A stretch of 64,000 bases of DNA from Actinopolyspora lacussalsi subsp. righensis (GCF_900116555.1 NZ_FPAT01000002.1:62001-126000); one strand, 5' to 3'; shown: positions 1-9,077, numbered from the stretch's first letter. Translations and numbers: made by a program. The notes: generated from the letters alone by a model not told the origin.

Positions 1-2480
1 TGACGTTGCTGCACTCCCTCGCGCTGCCGTTCGCCGCACCCGTGGAAAACCCCGAGGACAGCGCGGCACTCCCGGACAGCGCGGCACCTCCGGAAAACCG
101 GGCCGCGGCAGCCGAATCCGACGTGGAGTCGGACCTCGCCGTGATCGCCCCCGAACTCGACGCCGACGGCGGTTCCTGGCTGATCCTCGGCGCCGCCAAG
201 GACTACGAACGGGTGAGATCCCGGATCGAGGACGCCAGACTGCTCAAGGGCTTCCTGCGGGTGGCCCTCGCGGCGGAGTCCGCCCGCTCCGCTTCGTCCC
301 TGCCCACCGGCATGTCGGTCCACTCGCACGGTGTGCTCGCCGTCCCGCGCAACGCCTTCCTGCAGCCCGAGGCCCTGGTCGAAGCGCTCGACGACCACCG
401 CGCCGAGGTGCGGATGCGGCTGGCGGAGCGGCAGCGCGAGTTCGAGCGGTCGTCCCCCGAGGAAACCGCGAACCTCGCGGACTACGTCGCGCACCTGCGG
501 GCGACGTTCGACCCCGCCTCCTGCACCACCTGCACCCTGTTCTCCTACTGCCGCGACGAGCTCCGCACCTCTGACGATCCCACCGACCTGCTGGTCGAGC
601 TGGGAATACCGCCCGACACGCGGCCCCAACTCGTCGGCCTGGTGGACGGCACGAACGAGATCGGCGACGCGCCCGCCTCGGTGGTCGCCAACGTGTCCGC
701 GACGCTGGACGGGGTAGCGCGCCGCACCGGCCAGCGACGCGTCGACCAGGCGGGCCGCCCGGGCACCATCGACCTCGTACTGGCCAAATCGGACTCCGCT
801 GTGCTGGGCATACACGGGATCGCGCTGCGGCGCGTCACCACCCACGGCCCCGAGCCGTGGCGGACCACCGTGTTCGACGACCCGCAGTCCGCGTGGACCC
901 GGCGCGAGGTGATGCACCTGCTGGGCCGGGAACTGTCCGAGGCGATGGCCGAGCAGCGCCGCCTCGACGAGGAGAACCCCGGCCCGGTTCACCTCGTCGT
1001 CCCGGACCAGCCGACGGCCGACGTGCTCGTCTCGATCGCCGACAACCTGGCGGGCATCGAGCTCAGCGGACTGCGCTGGCGACGCGACGAGCTGATGGGC
1101 CGCACTCCGCTGACCTTCGACGGCGAGCCCGCCGAGATCCCGCACTCGTTGCCGGAGACGGCGCGCACCGCGGTTTCGTTCCTGTTGGAGGAGGACCGCG
1201 CCAGAGCGCTCACCCTCCGGTCCCCGATCATCGAGCTACGGGAGTCACTGGCGCGGCACGTGGTGGCGGGCGGACCACCGGTCGCCTCCCACCGGCTGGA
1301 CTACCTGGTGCGCTGGACCGAAACCGCGACCGAGGGGGCGGTGAAGCCGCGCGAACTGGAGGACGAGATCGAAGCGGCACCGCACACCCCGGGCGCCCGG
1401 CTGACGAGCGGGAGTTCGGACGCCATCCACGAGGCGCTGACCCGAGTGGATGCCGAGCGGGCCGATCCGGGGCAACCCGGCTCGGGGCGGTCCGACCCGG
1501 AACAGTCCGGTACCGGGCGGCCGGGCTCGGCGGCGAGCGAGTACACCGCGCTGGTGACCGAGGAGCTCGACTACAAGCGTGGCATCCTCGACCGCGCCCT
1601 GGCCGTGCTGCACACCGTTCCCGACTCGCGGCTGCGTCGGGTGCACCGCGAGATCGAGGCCGACGCCCAGGCGGTCTGGCGGCGACGGCTCTCGTTGCGC
1701 GCCTCCGACCTGGTCCGGTTCGGACGTACGCACCGTTTCTGGCGCAACGCGCTCGTGGACGTCATCGAGAGCGACGGCAAGTGCCGGAGTCAGCTCCTGG
1801 CGCTGTCGAACCCGCAGGTCGCCGAGGAGCTGGCCACCGACGTCGGCACGCGCGAGGTCGCTGTCGCCACGGTGGTCTCGGTCCGGCCGCTGGTGCTCGA
1901 CGTGGCTTCCCGCAGGATCCGCGCCGGAAGCAGGATCGTGCTGCTGCACGTCAACGGCGAATCCTGCGTGGAACGTCCGGAAGTCGAACTCACGGTCCAG
2001 AAGAGCAACTTCAAGTTCGCGGGGTTGTCGATCGGCCCGCTGTCCGATGTGGCTGACTCCGAGACGCAGCGCCGGTTCGGCTGGGAACCGGAGAACGTCC
2101 CAGGACTGGCCGTCGGCGACCGACTGCTCGTCGCCGATTTCGCGTGGTTCTCGACGAACAAGGGGAACGCGTTCCTCAGCGTCGCCAGACCCCGGGTGGA
2201 CAACCTCGCGGCGCCGGAGCCGACGTGCGAGGCGGGCTCCTACGTCGAGGACCCCGAGACGCACGAGCGCTGCTGCCGTCCGCACGAGGACGTCGAGGCG
2301 GAGTGGTCCGACCAGCTCGCCGAGCGCCGCGCTCGTGGCGAGCTCAACCCGGAGGTGTGGCCGCCGATCGTGGACTCCGACGCGTTCGAGGTGGCCCCGT
2401 CCGGCGCGCCGGTCGGGGACGCCACCACACGGCCGGTGATGGTTCCCCCGGACGGCGTGACCCTCGACGAGCTGGAGTGA
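1..2480 (+). CDS. Partial large protein with RecB/Cas4-like nuclease cysteine cluster (N-terminus off the window)
   Basis: The reading frame is open to the left edge, so the gene probably starts upstream and at least 820 residues are visible. A tight cysteine cluster (C-x2-C-x5-C, written CTTCTLFSYC) lies about 170 residues in. It follows a helical stretch like the QxxxY region of RecB/Cas4-type PD-(D/E)XK nucleases, whose Fe-S cluster uses such cysteines. The metal-binding part would lie off the window. The remaining ~600 residues are not recognised. The gene ends 24 bases before an SF1 helicase gene on the same strand, and a duplicated CTGGAGTGA string at the junction supplies the next ribosome binding site. 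I infer a nuclease-helicase pair in DNA processing. The nuclease call rests on partial evidence. Confidence 0.55.
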   Translation, partial: TLLHSLALPFAAPVENPEDSAALPDSAAPPENRAAAAESDVESDLAVIAPELDADGGSWLILGAAKDYERVRSRIEDARLLKGFLRVALAAESARSASSLPTGMSVHSHGVLAVPRNAFLQPEALVEALDDHRAEVRMRLAERQREFERSSPEETANLADYVAHLRATFDPASCTTCTLFSYCRDELRTSDDPTDLLVELGIPPDTRPQLVGLVDGTNEIGDAPASVVANVSATLDGVARRTGQRRVDQAGRPGTIDLVLAKSDSAVLGIHGIALRRVTTHGPEPWRTTVFDDPQSAWTRREVMHLLGRELSEAMAEQRRLDEENPGPVHLVVPDQPTADVLVSIADNLAGIELSGLRWRRDELMGRTPLTFDGEPAEIPHSLPETARTAVSFLLEEDRARALTLRSPIIELRESLARHVVAGGPPVASHRLDYLVRWTETATEGAVKPRELEDEIEAAPHTPGARLTSGSSDAIHEALTRVDAERADPGQPGSGRSDPEQSGTGRPGSAASEYTALVTEELDYKRGILDRALAVLHTVPDSRLRRVHREIEADAQAVWRRRLSLRASDLVRFGRTHRFWRNALVDVIESDGKCRSQLLALSNPQVAEELATDVGTREVAVATVVSVRPLVLDVASRRIRAGSRIVLLHVNGESCVERPEVELTVQKSNFKFAGLSIGPLSDVADSETQRRFGWEPENVPGLAVGDRLLVADFAWFSTNKGNAFLSVARPRVDNLAAPEPTCEAGSYVEDPETHERCCRPHEDVEAEWSDQLAERRARGELNPEVWPPIVDSDAFEVAPSGAPVGDATTRPVMVPPDGVTLDELE

Positions 2481-2504
2481 CCACGTGCGAACTGGAGTGA
2501 CGAA

Positions 2505-4010
2505 GTGACCGTCGAGTTCCGGCAACCGGAGGAGCGCGTTGCCGATCGCGTGCACCACGACCGGGCGGCGGCGGGCAACGCCGCCGTGGCGGACGAGGCG
2601 CTCCGGGTGCTGCGCGACACGCTGTCCGGCACCGCCCCACTGGATCGGCTGCTGCTCAAGGCCGCGGCGGGTGCGGGCAAGTCCTTCATCCTGCGGAAAC
2701 TGGTGGCCGATGCCGTCGAGCGGCCCGAATGCGACCGCGTGGTCATCACCGCCTTCACGAACAAGCAGATCCACCCGCTCGCGGCCGCGCTGGGACGGCT
2801 CCTCGGGGCGGATCGGGTTTGCCTGTTCGTCGGCAAGGATCGTCACCAGGAGATTCCCGAGGAGGCTAGTTCCCACTCGACCGTGGTCAGCAAGGCTTCG
2901 GACATCCCGTCCGAGTGCGAGGTGGTGATCTCGACCGCGCACCGGCTCGGTACGCCCCGGGAGCTGGACCGGCTGGCCGAACACCTCGGTCCCGGACACA
3001 ACGGCGAGACCGTGTTCGACGTGCTGTTCGTCGACGAGGCGTGGCAGCTGCCGCACCACCGGTTCGACAGGGTGGCGAAGGCGGCCCCGATCACGGTCGG
3101 GGTCGGTGACGTGGGACAGCTCCCGCCGCTGGAGGTGGGCGCGAACCCGTGGCGGGGCGACCCGGGGTTCAACCCGTACCGCGCCTGGCCCACCGACTAC
3201 GACGGAGACGAACGCACCTGGTCCGTCGAACTACCGGCGGTCTGGCGCCCCGCCGCCGGTCACCTCGAACTGTGGCGGGCGTTCTACCCCGAGTGGAAGG
3301 AGCTCGACTGCGTTGCGGCGCCGGGGGACAGGGCGCTGGTCGTCGAGGAGCTCTCCGGCGAGTCGGCCGCGATCTGGCGGCAGGTCGGTAGCGGCGTGCC
3401 GACGCTGCTCGAGGTCGACGGGCTGCCCGAGCCGGAGGCGGCCGATGTGGACCCGCCGCTGCTGGCTACCGTCGAGTCGCTGCTCGACGAACTGTTCGCC
3501 GCCGGGTTCGTGCTCGAACACGCCGAGTACGACGGCGAGGGTGCTCCGACTGGAAGCACGCTCACGGCACGTCCGGGGGAGGATTCCGGTGATCCGCTGG
3601 TCGCGATCCTGGCTACGCGCAACCAGGCGGTGGACGACGCCACCGATGTCGCCGAGCGGCTGCGGAAGAAGTACTCGCTGCGCGAGAGCGAGATCGTGGC
3701 CTCGACGGTCGACTCGTGGCAGGGGCAGACCAACCGCCTCACGGTCGCGATTCACCCGTTGAGCGGGGCCTCGCGGCTGGACGAGTTCAACTCGGCCTTC
3801 GGCAGGCTGGCCGTGACCTGCACGCGCGCCACCCACGGGCTGCTGATGCTCACCCGGCCCGGCATCGACGGGCTGCTCGGCGAGGCCCCGGTCCGGCCCG
3901 GAACCCCGTTCGGGGAGCCGGGCAACCGTCACCTGCCGCGTCAGACCCACCAGCGCATCCTCGGCACCTTCGCACGCGGCACGCTCACCACGGGCTCCGG
4001 CCAGGAGTAG
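2505..4010 (+). CDS. SF1-type DNA helicase / AAA ATPase
   Basis: This 501-residue protein carries superfamily 1 helicase motifs in order. Walker A is AAAGAGKSF (around residues 53-61). A DEAW Walker B lies near residue 177 (VLFVDEAWQL), followed by motif III GDVGQLPP. Motif V is VDSWQGQTNRL and motif VI is AVTCTRATHGL near the C-terminus. Together these resemble Upf1/DNA2/RecD-like helicases. The GTG start is preceded by GGAG with 8-base spacing. It lies 24 bases downstream of the cysteine-cluster protein, so the two are probably co-transcribed and may act together. The helicase assignment is firm; the biological role (repair or defence) is not known from sequence. Confidence 0.85.
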   Translation: MTVEFRQPEERVADRVHHDRAAAGNAAVADEALRVLRDTLSGTAPLDRLLLKAAAGAGKSFILRKLVADAVERPECDRVVITAFTNKQIHPLAAALGRLLGADRVCLFVGKDRHQEIPEEASSHSTVVSKASDIPSECEVVISTAHRLGTPRELDRLAEHLGPGHNGETVFDVLFVDEAWQLPHHRFDRVAKAAPITVGVGDVGQLPPLEVGANPWRGDPGFNPYRAWPTDYDGDERTWSVELPAVWRPAAGHLELWRAFYPEWKELDCVAAPGDRALVVEELSGESAAIWRQVGSGVPTLLEVDGLPEPEAADVDPPLLATVESLLDELFAAGFVLEHAEYDGEGAPTGSTLTARPGEDSGDPLVAILATRNQAVDDATDVAERLRKKYSLRESEIVASTVDSWQGQTNRLTVAIHPLSGASRLDEFNSAFGRLAVTCTRATHGLLMLTRPGIDGLLGEAPVRPGTPFGEPGNRHLPRQTHQRILGTFARGTLTTGSGQE

Positions 4011-4097
4011 GGGGCGCTGTTCGTGCGACTCCCAATCGTGTTCTTCCGCCCGTTCAGCCCGCCGAACAGCCATACCGTCCACAGTGGTCTTACCGCG

Positions 4098-4442
4098 TCA
4101 CGCGACTGACGGTGCCGGTTTTCCGCGTCCCCAGTAGAACGGCCCGGAGGTGGGGCGCACCTCGACGTCCCAGCCGAGCCGGGCCAGGCGGTCCCGCAGC
4201 TCGGCGGGTTCGTGCGGCACTTTCACCGCCCGGTGCCGGGTACAGTCGCTCAGTCTGCGGCGGATGGTCGAGGACTCCTCGCCCTCGATGAGCTCGTCGG
4301 CGGTCCGCTCCCGCTCCTCGCGCAGCATCTCGGGGGAGGAGTCGACGGCGGTCAGCGTGCTCGCGTGCCGCGCCAGCTCCGGAGTCCACGTGCCGGGGCC
4401 GCACGCCAGTTCCAGCACGTCACCGCTGGGCGCGAAATCTCG
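4098..4442 (-). pseudogene. Remnant of class I SAM-dependent methyltransferase
   Basis: Read on the minus strand, the frame gives FAPSGDVLELACGPGTWT, a typical SAM-binding motif I, then acidic motif VDSSPEML. It jumps directly to a C-terminal stretch (ELIEGEESSTIRRRL, then TSGPFYWG) that in full-length relatives lies roughly 100 residues further on. The N-terminal part before FAPSGD is also missing. Intact members are about 210-220 residues; the remnant has roughly 110. The internal junction stays in frame, so a short protein could still be made, but it lacks the middle of the Rossmann fold. It lies between the helicase and a VOC gene. The family is clear; non-function is inferred. Confidence 0.7.
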
Positions 4443-4551
4443 GCAACCGCCGTTACTCGCGCGACTGTCGCGGCTCGTTCCCTCGGCGCGGCCGACTCGC
4501 GGCAGGCCCGACCATCGGGCGATTGTCGGTTCCGCGCGCTAGATTCGCCGC

Positions 4552-4986
4552 ATGGAACAGCGGATCAGCCTGGTAACCCTCGGCGTCGCCGACCTGCGGC
4601 GTGCTAAGGAGTTCTACGAACGATTGGGGTGGCGGGGGCAGGAGCTCGAACGGACCGTCTTCTTCCGCACCCCCGGCGGCGCGTTCGTGCTCTGGGGCAG
4701 GGACGAGCTCGCGGCCGACACCGGCCTCACCGGTGAGCGGGACGGCGGGTTCGGCGGTGTCTGCCTCGCGCACAACGTTCGTTCCGAAGCGGAGGTCGAC
4801 GAGGTCCTGGAGACCGCACGGCAGGCGGGCGCCACGGTGACCAGTCCCGCCGCCGAGACGTTCTACGGTGGTTACGCCGGGGTGTTCACCGACCTCGACG
4901 GGCACGCCTGGGAGATCGCGTACAACCCGGGCTTCCCGATCGCCGAGGACGGCACGATCACCATTCCCGATCTCGTCTCCCAGTAG
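4552..4986 (+). CDS. VOC (glyoxalase/bleomycin-resistance) family protein
   Basis: A 144-residue single-gene VOC protein. The N-terminal beta-alpha unit (ISLVTLGVADLRRAKEFYE) and C-terminal FTDLDGHAWEIAYNPG are the usual VOC signatures, the latter supplying the terminal metal-ligand glutamate. Members bind a metal and act on small electrophiles or merely bind ligands, so the substrate cannot be predicted. The ATG start follows immediately on a region with no other coding signal. The downstream neighbour is convergent (pirin). Confidence 0.85.
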   Translation: MEQRISLVTLGVADLRRAKEFYERLGWRGQELERTVFFRTPGGAFVLWGRDELAADTGLTGERDGGFGGVCLAHNVRSEAEVDEVLETARQAGATVTSPAAETFYGGYAGVFTDLDGHAWEIAYNPGFPIAEDGTITIPDLVSQ

Positions 4987-5064
4987 TTCCGCGGGCCCCC
5001 AGCAGTCCCGCGTCACGAGTGGTTCGCCGGAAGTGATCACCACGCACCACCGGAGCCGAACCAC

Positions 5065-6084
5065 TCACTCGCGGGGCTTCAGCCGCGCGTTGGGAAGCTC
5101 CGGAGCTGGCAGGGTCTCCTCCCACCGCGCCGGGAATTCCCCGTACTGCCGCGACGCCCCGTACTGCCGCGACGCCTGGGCATCCCGGTGCTCCCCGGAA
5201 TCCGGCTGCTCACGTTCGTGCTGCCACCGTTCGCGGAACGCCGCGATCTCCTCGTGGTTGCGCCCGATGAAGTTCCACCACATGACGATTCGCTCCCCGA
5301 GGGGCTCTCCGCCGAGCAGCAGCACCCGCGCCCGCTCAGCCGCTCCCGCACGCAACGTGAGCCGTTCCGGCCCGGTGTCCTGGCAGACCAACTCGCCCGC
5401 GCTCGCGGCCACCCCGGCCACGGTCACCTCGCCGGTGTCGACGAGCACGCCGTGCTCGAAAGCGGGGTCGATGTCCAGATCCAGGCTCCCGCCGGGCGGT
5501 AGCGTGATCTCGGCACCGAGCAGTGGGGTGTAGGTCGGAACCGGCGAGGTCCGCCCGAGCAGGCTGCCCAGGAAGACCGACACGCGCGCGTCGTCCCGCT
5601 CCAGGACCGGCGGTGCGTAGTTGTCGAACGCCGCGTCGGTGAACCGGTGGCGTTCGGGCAGCGCCACCCAGAGCTGCGCCCCGTGCAGCACGCTCGTGTC
5701 CGATGTGGAGTACTCCGAGTGGGCGATGCCCGAGCCCGCCGTCATCAGGTTGAGCTCACCCGGCCGGACGAGGGCGTGCGTTCCGAGGGTGTCGCGGTGC
5801 TCGACCTCGCCGCTGAACAACCACGAGACGGTCTGCAGCCCGGTGTGCGGGTGGCCGGGAACCCGCATGCCACCGGTCCCGGACACGTCGTCGGGGCCGT
5901 AGTGGTCGACGAAGCACCACGCTCCGATCAACGACCGTGCCCGTTGCGGCAGCGTGCGGCGCACCGTCATCGCCCTCGGCCCGCCCAGCGGGACCTCGCG
6001 GGGTCGCAGCAGCCACACCCGACCTGCCTGGTCGTCGGCGTTGGTGCAGGTCAACTCGGTCGGAGCTGTTTCGAGGTTGCTCAT
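5065..6084 (-). CDS. Pirin family bicupin
   Basis: About 339 residues. The N-terminal cupin carries the pirin pattern RSLIGAWCFVDHYGP, then GHPHTGLQTVSWLF with the two metal histidines and RPGELNLMTAGSGIAHSE. A second cupin domain follows (LLGAEITLPPGGSLDLDI) with a pirin-type C-terminus (GERIVMWWNFIGRNHEEI). The ATG at 6082-6084 was chosen because the family homology begins right after it; the frame stays open for another 31 codons upstream. A short tandem (QYGASRQYGEF, from repeated CCGTACTGCCGCGACGCC) sits near the C-terminus. Pirins are iron-binding regulators or quercetinase-like enzymes. The gene is divergent from the GNAT gene at 6150. Confidence 0.9.
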   Translation of the reverse strand: MSNLETAPTELTCTNADDQAGRVWLLRPREVPLGGPRAMTVRRTLPQRARSLIGAWCFVDHYGPDDVSGTGGMRVPGHPHTGLQTVSWLFSGEVEHRDTLGTHALVRPGELNLMTAGSGIAHSEYSTSDTSVLHGAQLWVALPERHRFTDAAFDNYAPPVLERDDARVSVFLGSLLGRTSPVPTYTPLLGAEITLPPGGSLDLDIDPAFEHGVLVDTGEVTVAGVAASAGELVCQDTGPERLTLRAGAAERARVLLLGGEPLGERIVMWWNFIGRNHEEIAAFRERWQHEREQPDSGEHRDAQASRQYGASRQYGEFPARWEETLPAPELPNARLKPRE

Positions 6085-6149
6085 CGTCCTGTCGTGTTCC
6101 CTGTTGGAGTCGGCTCGTGTTCCACCCGAGTGTGCGGCATAGTGGCGGA

Positions 6150-6509
6150 ATGTCCGAGGAACAGCGTGACAGCACACCGGCCGAGCCTCCGTCCGAGGTT
6201 TCGGTGCTCGACGTGCCGTCCCGGCACCGCTACGAGATCAGCCTCGACGGCGTGCGGGCGGGGCTCACGCGGTATCTCGATCGTGGGGACCAGCGGGTCT
6301 TCGTGCACACCGAGATCGACGACGACTTCGCCGGTCGTGGCCTGGGCAGTGAACTGATCTCGGGCGCGCTGCGGCGGACGCGTGCGGCCGGGATGCGGAT
6401 CACCGCCGTCTGCCCGTTCGTGACCAGGTACCTCGACAACCACCACGAGTTCGACGACATCCGGGATCCGGTCACCCCGGACGTGCTGGCCGCCGTGCGG
6501 TCGGAGTAA
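6150..6509 (+). CDS. Small GNAT-like N-acetyltransferase (YjdJ/COG2388 type)
   Basis: 119 residues. The fold is the shortened GNAT of the YjdJ type: a central beta hairpin with VFVHTEIDDDFAGRGLGSELI (acetyl-CoA loop R-G-L-G) followed by AAGMRITAVCPFVTRYLDNH. The conserved CPFVxxYL motif is diagnostic. The substrate is unknown. The ATG at 6150 is the best start, since homology begins about 20 residues later after a low-complexity N-terminus. It is divergently transcribed from the pirin gene with only 65 bases between start codons. Confidence 0.85.
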   Translation: MSEEQRDSTPAEPPSEVSVLDVPSRHRYEISLDGVRAGLTRYLDRGDQRVFVHTEIDDDFAGRGLGSELISGALRRTRAAGMRITAVCPFVTRYLDNHHEFDDIRDPVTPDVLAAVRSE

Positions 6510-6551
6510 TATCGAGATCGTTCGCCGCTGCGTAGCTCGCGTACGTGCGGC

Positions 6552-6572
6552 CTCTCCGTGAACCCCGGAGAG
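6552..6572 (+). terminator. Short hairpin after GNAT gene
   Basis: CTCTCCG and CGGAGAG (7 bp, perfect) flank a 7-base loop, 43 bases after the GNAT stop codon. There is no clear U-tract. It is a possible terminator or processing hairpin. Confidence 0.35.
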
Positions 6573-6694
6573 TCTCCTCGCAGCACGGTTCGGAAGCGGA
6601 CATCTCGTAGTCCGCCCACCGTGATCCCGATTGGCAGCATCCTGCTTACACCCCGTTCTTCACGCACGTCCCGGAACGGCAAGGGAGGTTTTCG

Positions 6695-7270
6695 GTGATC
6701 GAGGACGACACCGGCCGGTTCTTCGTGGTGACCGGCGGGCCCGGCTCGGGCAAGACCACGTTGCTGGACGAGCTCGCGCGCAGCGGCCTTGCCACCACGC
6801 CCGAGGCCGGGCGCGCCGTGATCCGTGACCAGACGACTGTCGGTGGAGCAGCACTGCCCTGGGGCGATCGTGCGCTGTTCGCCGAGTTGATGCTCTCGTG
6901 GGAGATGCGCTCCCACCACTGGGCAAGGCAGCGTCAGGGGGTCGTGCTCTTCGATCGTGGTGTTCCCGATGTGCTCGGGTACCTACGGCTCACCGGAACG
7001 GCGGTCCCGGAACACGTTCACGCCGCGGCTGAGAAGTTTCGTTACAACCACCGGGTTTTCGTTGCTCCGCCCTGGCCGGAGATCTTCGATCGGGACGAGC
7101 AACGTCGGCAGGATCTCGCCGAAGCAGAGCGCACCCACGAGATGATGGTCGAAACCTACACCGAGCTCGGATACGAACTAGTCACGCTTCCCCGCGTCGA
7201 TCCGCAGGCCCGCGCCGATTTCGTCCTCCAAGAGCTCGACACGGCCGCTTACGCGGAGCGAAATCCCTGA
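6695..7270 (+). CDS. AAA family P-loop NTPase (predicted ATPase/kinase, AAA_28 type)
   Basis: 191 residues. An N-terminal Walker A GGPGSGKTTLLDEL is followed by VVLFDRGVPDVLGYL (an aspartate-arginine Walker B like that of nucleoside kinases) and RYNHRVFVAPPWPEIFDRDEQR, the typical order of the AAA_28 predicted-ATPase family. These resemble small-molecule kinases of unknown substrate. The GTG start at 6695 has a strong AAGGGAGG ribosome binding site 6-7 bases upstream. It appears monocistronic. Confidence 0.85.
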   Translation: MIEDDTGRFFVVTGGPGSGKTTLLDELARSGLATTPEAGRAVIRDQTTVGGAALPWGDRALFAELMLSWEMRSHHWARQRQGVVLFDRGVPDVLGYLRLTGTAVPEHVHAAAEKFRYNHRVFVAPPWPEIFDRDEQRRQDLAEAERTHEMMVETYTELGYELVTLPRVDPQARADFVLQELDTAAYAERNP

Positions 7271-7623
7271 ACTGCCATCACCTCTACACTAGCGGAGTTC
7301 GGCCCTGATCGTTCTCCGCCCAGTTGGGAAGGCTCGGTTGGGAAGACGAGCTTCGTTCCCCTGTGTCTCCTCCGAGCCGTTTCGGCCACCGCAATCGTAT
7401 AGACCTGTCCAAAATCAGAGGTGCAAGACGCGCTGTTGCTGCTCACGGGCCACGGCGAGCCCGCCGCCTTCCGGGAGGACTTGGTCGCTGTGCGACCGGA
7501 CGCACGCGGCGATGGCGACTTGCTCATCGAGGCTTCGGCCGGAACGGGCCCGGGCTCGGCGACGGCTGGTGAAATCCCTGACCCCGAGAACATCAAAGCG
7601 CCGATCCGGGGCATGCTGTCCTC
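7271..7623. other. Intergenic stretch, no supported gene
   Basis: A 353-base gap between the AAA NTPase and the PhzF gene. A 68-codon open frame from 7421 runs into the PhzF start (overlapping its first codon) but has no ribosome binding site or recognisable domain. I see no repeat or terminator here. Confidence 0.5.
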
Positions 7624-8490
7624 GTGACGGACGTGCTGCGCATCAGCGCCTTCCCCGCGCCTTCCGCGCGGAACGGTGGAAATCCCGCCGGAGTCGTTCT
7701 CGACGCGGCCGGGCTCGACGAGACCGCGATGCTCGCGATCGCCGCCGAGACCGGCTACTCGGAAACGGCGTTCGTGCTCGACATCCAGGAGCCCGCGGAG
7801 GCCAACGGTCCCGGGAGGGTCCGCATCCGCTATTTCTCGCCCACCGCGGAAGTGCCGTTCTGCGGCCATGCGACGGTCGCCACCGCCGTGGCACTCGCCG
7901 ACCGCCACGGCACCGGGCTGTTGCTGTTCGACACAGCGGTCGGCGAGGTCGCCATCGAAACCGCCGAGACGGCGAATGGTGAGACCACCGCCTCCTTCAC
8001 CAGCGTCGAACCCTCGGTGACGCCGATGGACGACGACGTCGTCGACCGGTTGCTGTCGTTGCTCGGTCTCGCTCGGGCCGATCTCGATCCGGCCTACCCG
8101 CCCCGGCTGTCGTTCGCCGGAAACGTCCATCCGGTCATCGTCCTGGGCAGCCGCGAGACCTTCGCCTCGTTCGACTTCGATCCGTCGCGGCTGCGAGAAC
8201 TGATGGACGAACACGGCTGGGCGGCTACGGTGACCGTGCTGTCCCCCTTGGGGGAGAGCGAGTTCGCCGCACGCAACCTTTTCCCGGTCGGCGACATCAC
8301 GGAAGATCCGGCAACCGGCGCCGCAGCGGCGGCGACAGGGGCGTACCTGAGAGCTATCGGTGCGGTAAAGCCGCCGGCACAGCTCCGGATCCAGCAGGGC
8401 GATCACGTCGGGCGTCCGAGCCTGCTGCGAGTGACGGTGCCCGGGTCGGGAGGCATCGTCGTTACAGGTGGTGCGGCACGGATCGAATGA
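7624..8490 (+). CDS. PhzF family isomerase/epimerase
   Basis: 288 residues, the usual length of this diaminopimelate epimerase-like fold. The sequence opens with RISAFPAPSARNGGNPAGVVL, then ETGYSETAFVL carrying the catalytic glutamate, then RIRYFSPTAEVPFCGHATVATA, and near the end DITEDPATGAAAAATGAYL; all are hallmark PhzF motifs. PhzF itself isomerises DHHA in phenazine synthesis, but most actinobacterial homologues stand alone and have unknown substrates. No other phenazine gene is present, so phenazine production is not implied. It starts at GTG 7624. Confidence 0.88.
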   Translation: MTDVLRISAFPAPSARNGGNPAGVVLDAAGLDETAMLAIAAETGYSETAFVLDIQEPAEANGPGRVRIRYFSPTAEVPFCGHATVATAVALADRHGTGLLLFDTAVGEVAIETAETANGETTASFTSVEPSVTPMDDDVVDRLLSLLGLARADLDPAYPPRLSFAGNVHPVIVLGSRETFASFDFDPSRLRELMDEHGWAATVTVLSPLGESEFAARNLFPVGDITEDPATGAAAAATGAYLRAIGAVKPPAQLRIQQGDHVGRPSLLRVTVPGSGGIVVTGGAARIE

Positions 8491-8606
8491 TCCCCGAGCG
8501 GCGCTGACCACTACTGGAGGCGTGCGCTGCGCAGACGTCTCCACGGCCCACGGTAGGCCGGGCACCCGCACGGTGCCCCTGGCCTTTCCCGCGTTCGGAG
8601 TCGGAG

Positions 8607-9077
8607 CTACTCGATAGTCAAGATCAACTCGATCTCGACGGGTGAGTCGAACGGCAGTACGGCCATTCCCACCGCTGAACGCGCGTGAACTCCCGCATCG
8701 CCGAAGATCTCCCCGAGAACCTCGGAGGCACCGTTGATAACGGCCGCTTGCCCGGTGAAGGACGGGTCCGAGGCCACGAATCCCACGACCTTGACGACGC
8801 GGGTGATCCGGTCGAGCGATCCGATGACGCTCTTCGCCGCGGCCAACGCGTTGAGGGCGCACCTGCGGGCGTACTCCTTGGCGTCCTCGGCCGTCACGAG
8901 GTCGGTGCCCTCGCCTACTTTGCCGGTCTCCGGCAGTGCCCCGTCGACCATGGGCAGCTGGCCGGAGACGTGGACGTGGTTACCGTCGACTACCGCCGGT
9001 GTGTAGGCGGCGAGCGGTGGGACGACGACGGGGAGCTCGATCCCGAGTTCGGCAAGACGAGCGTCGATCCTCGACAA
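8607..9077 (-). CDS. RidA/YjgF/UK114 family protein
   Basis: 156 residues, with VHVSGQLPMVDGALPETGKVGEG and RITRVVKVVGFVASDPSFTGQAAVINGASEVLGEIFG followed by ARSAVGMAVLPFDSPVEIELI. This is the longer (~150 residue) RidA subclass. RidA enzymes hydrolyse reactive enamine/imine intermediates released by PLP dehydratases; two threonine dehydratase-like genes lie elsewhere in the window, though not adjacent. The TTG start at 9075-9077 is preceded by AAGGAG with good spacing. The catalytic arginine of classical RidA appears as the R of HARSAVG. Confidence 0.88.
   Translation of the reverse strand: MSRIDARLAELGIELPVVVPPLAAYTPAVVDGNHVHVSGQLPMVDGALPETGKVGEGTDLVTAEDAKEYARRCALNALAAAKSVIGSLDRITRVVKVVGFVASDPSFTGQAAVINGASEVLGEIFGDAGVHARSAVGMAVLPFDSPVEIELILTIE

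Noticed and set aside
1245..3059. 604-codon minus-strand open frame
   Set aside because: It overlaps the nuclease-like and helicase genes in antisense, reads as Arg/Gly/Val-rich high-GC shadow sequence without domains, and lacks a ribosome binding site.
7421..7627. 68-codon plus-strand ORF running into phzF
   Set aside because: No ribosome binding site or similarity that I recognise; it is considered non-coding, though a leader peptide cannot be excluded.
7624..8490. Phenazine biosynthetic cluster suggested by PhzF
   Set aside because: PhzF family members are widespread and no other phz gene is near; only an isolated PhzF-fold protein is supported.
7249..8862. 537-codon minus-strand open frame
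   Set aside because: Antisense to the PhzF gene, no domain, no ribosome binding site.
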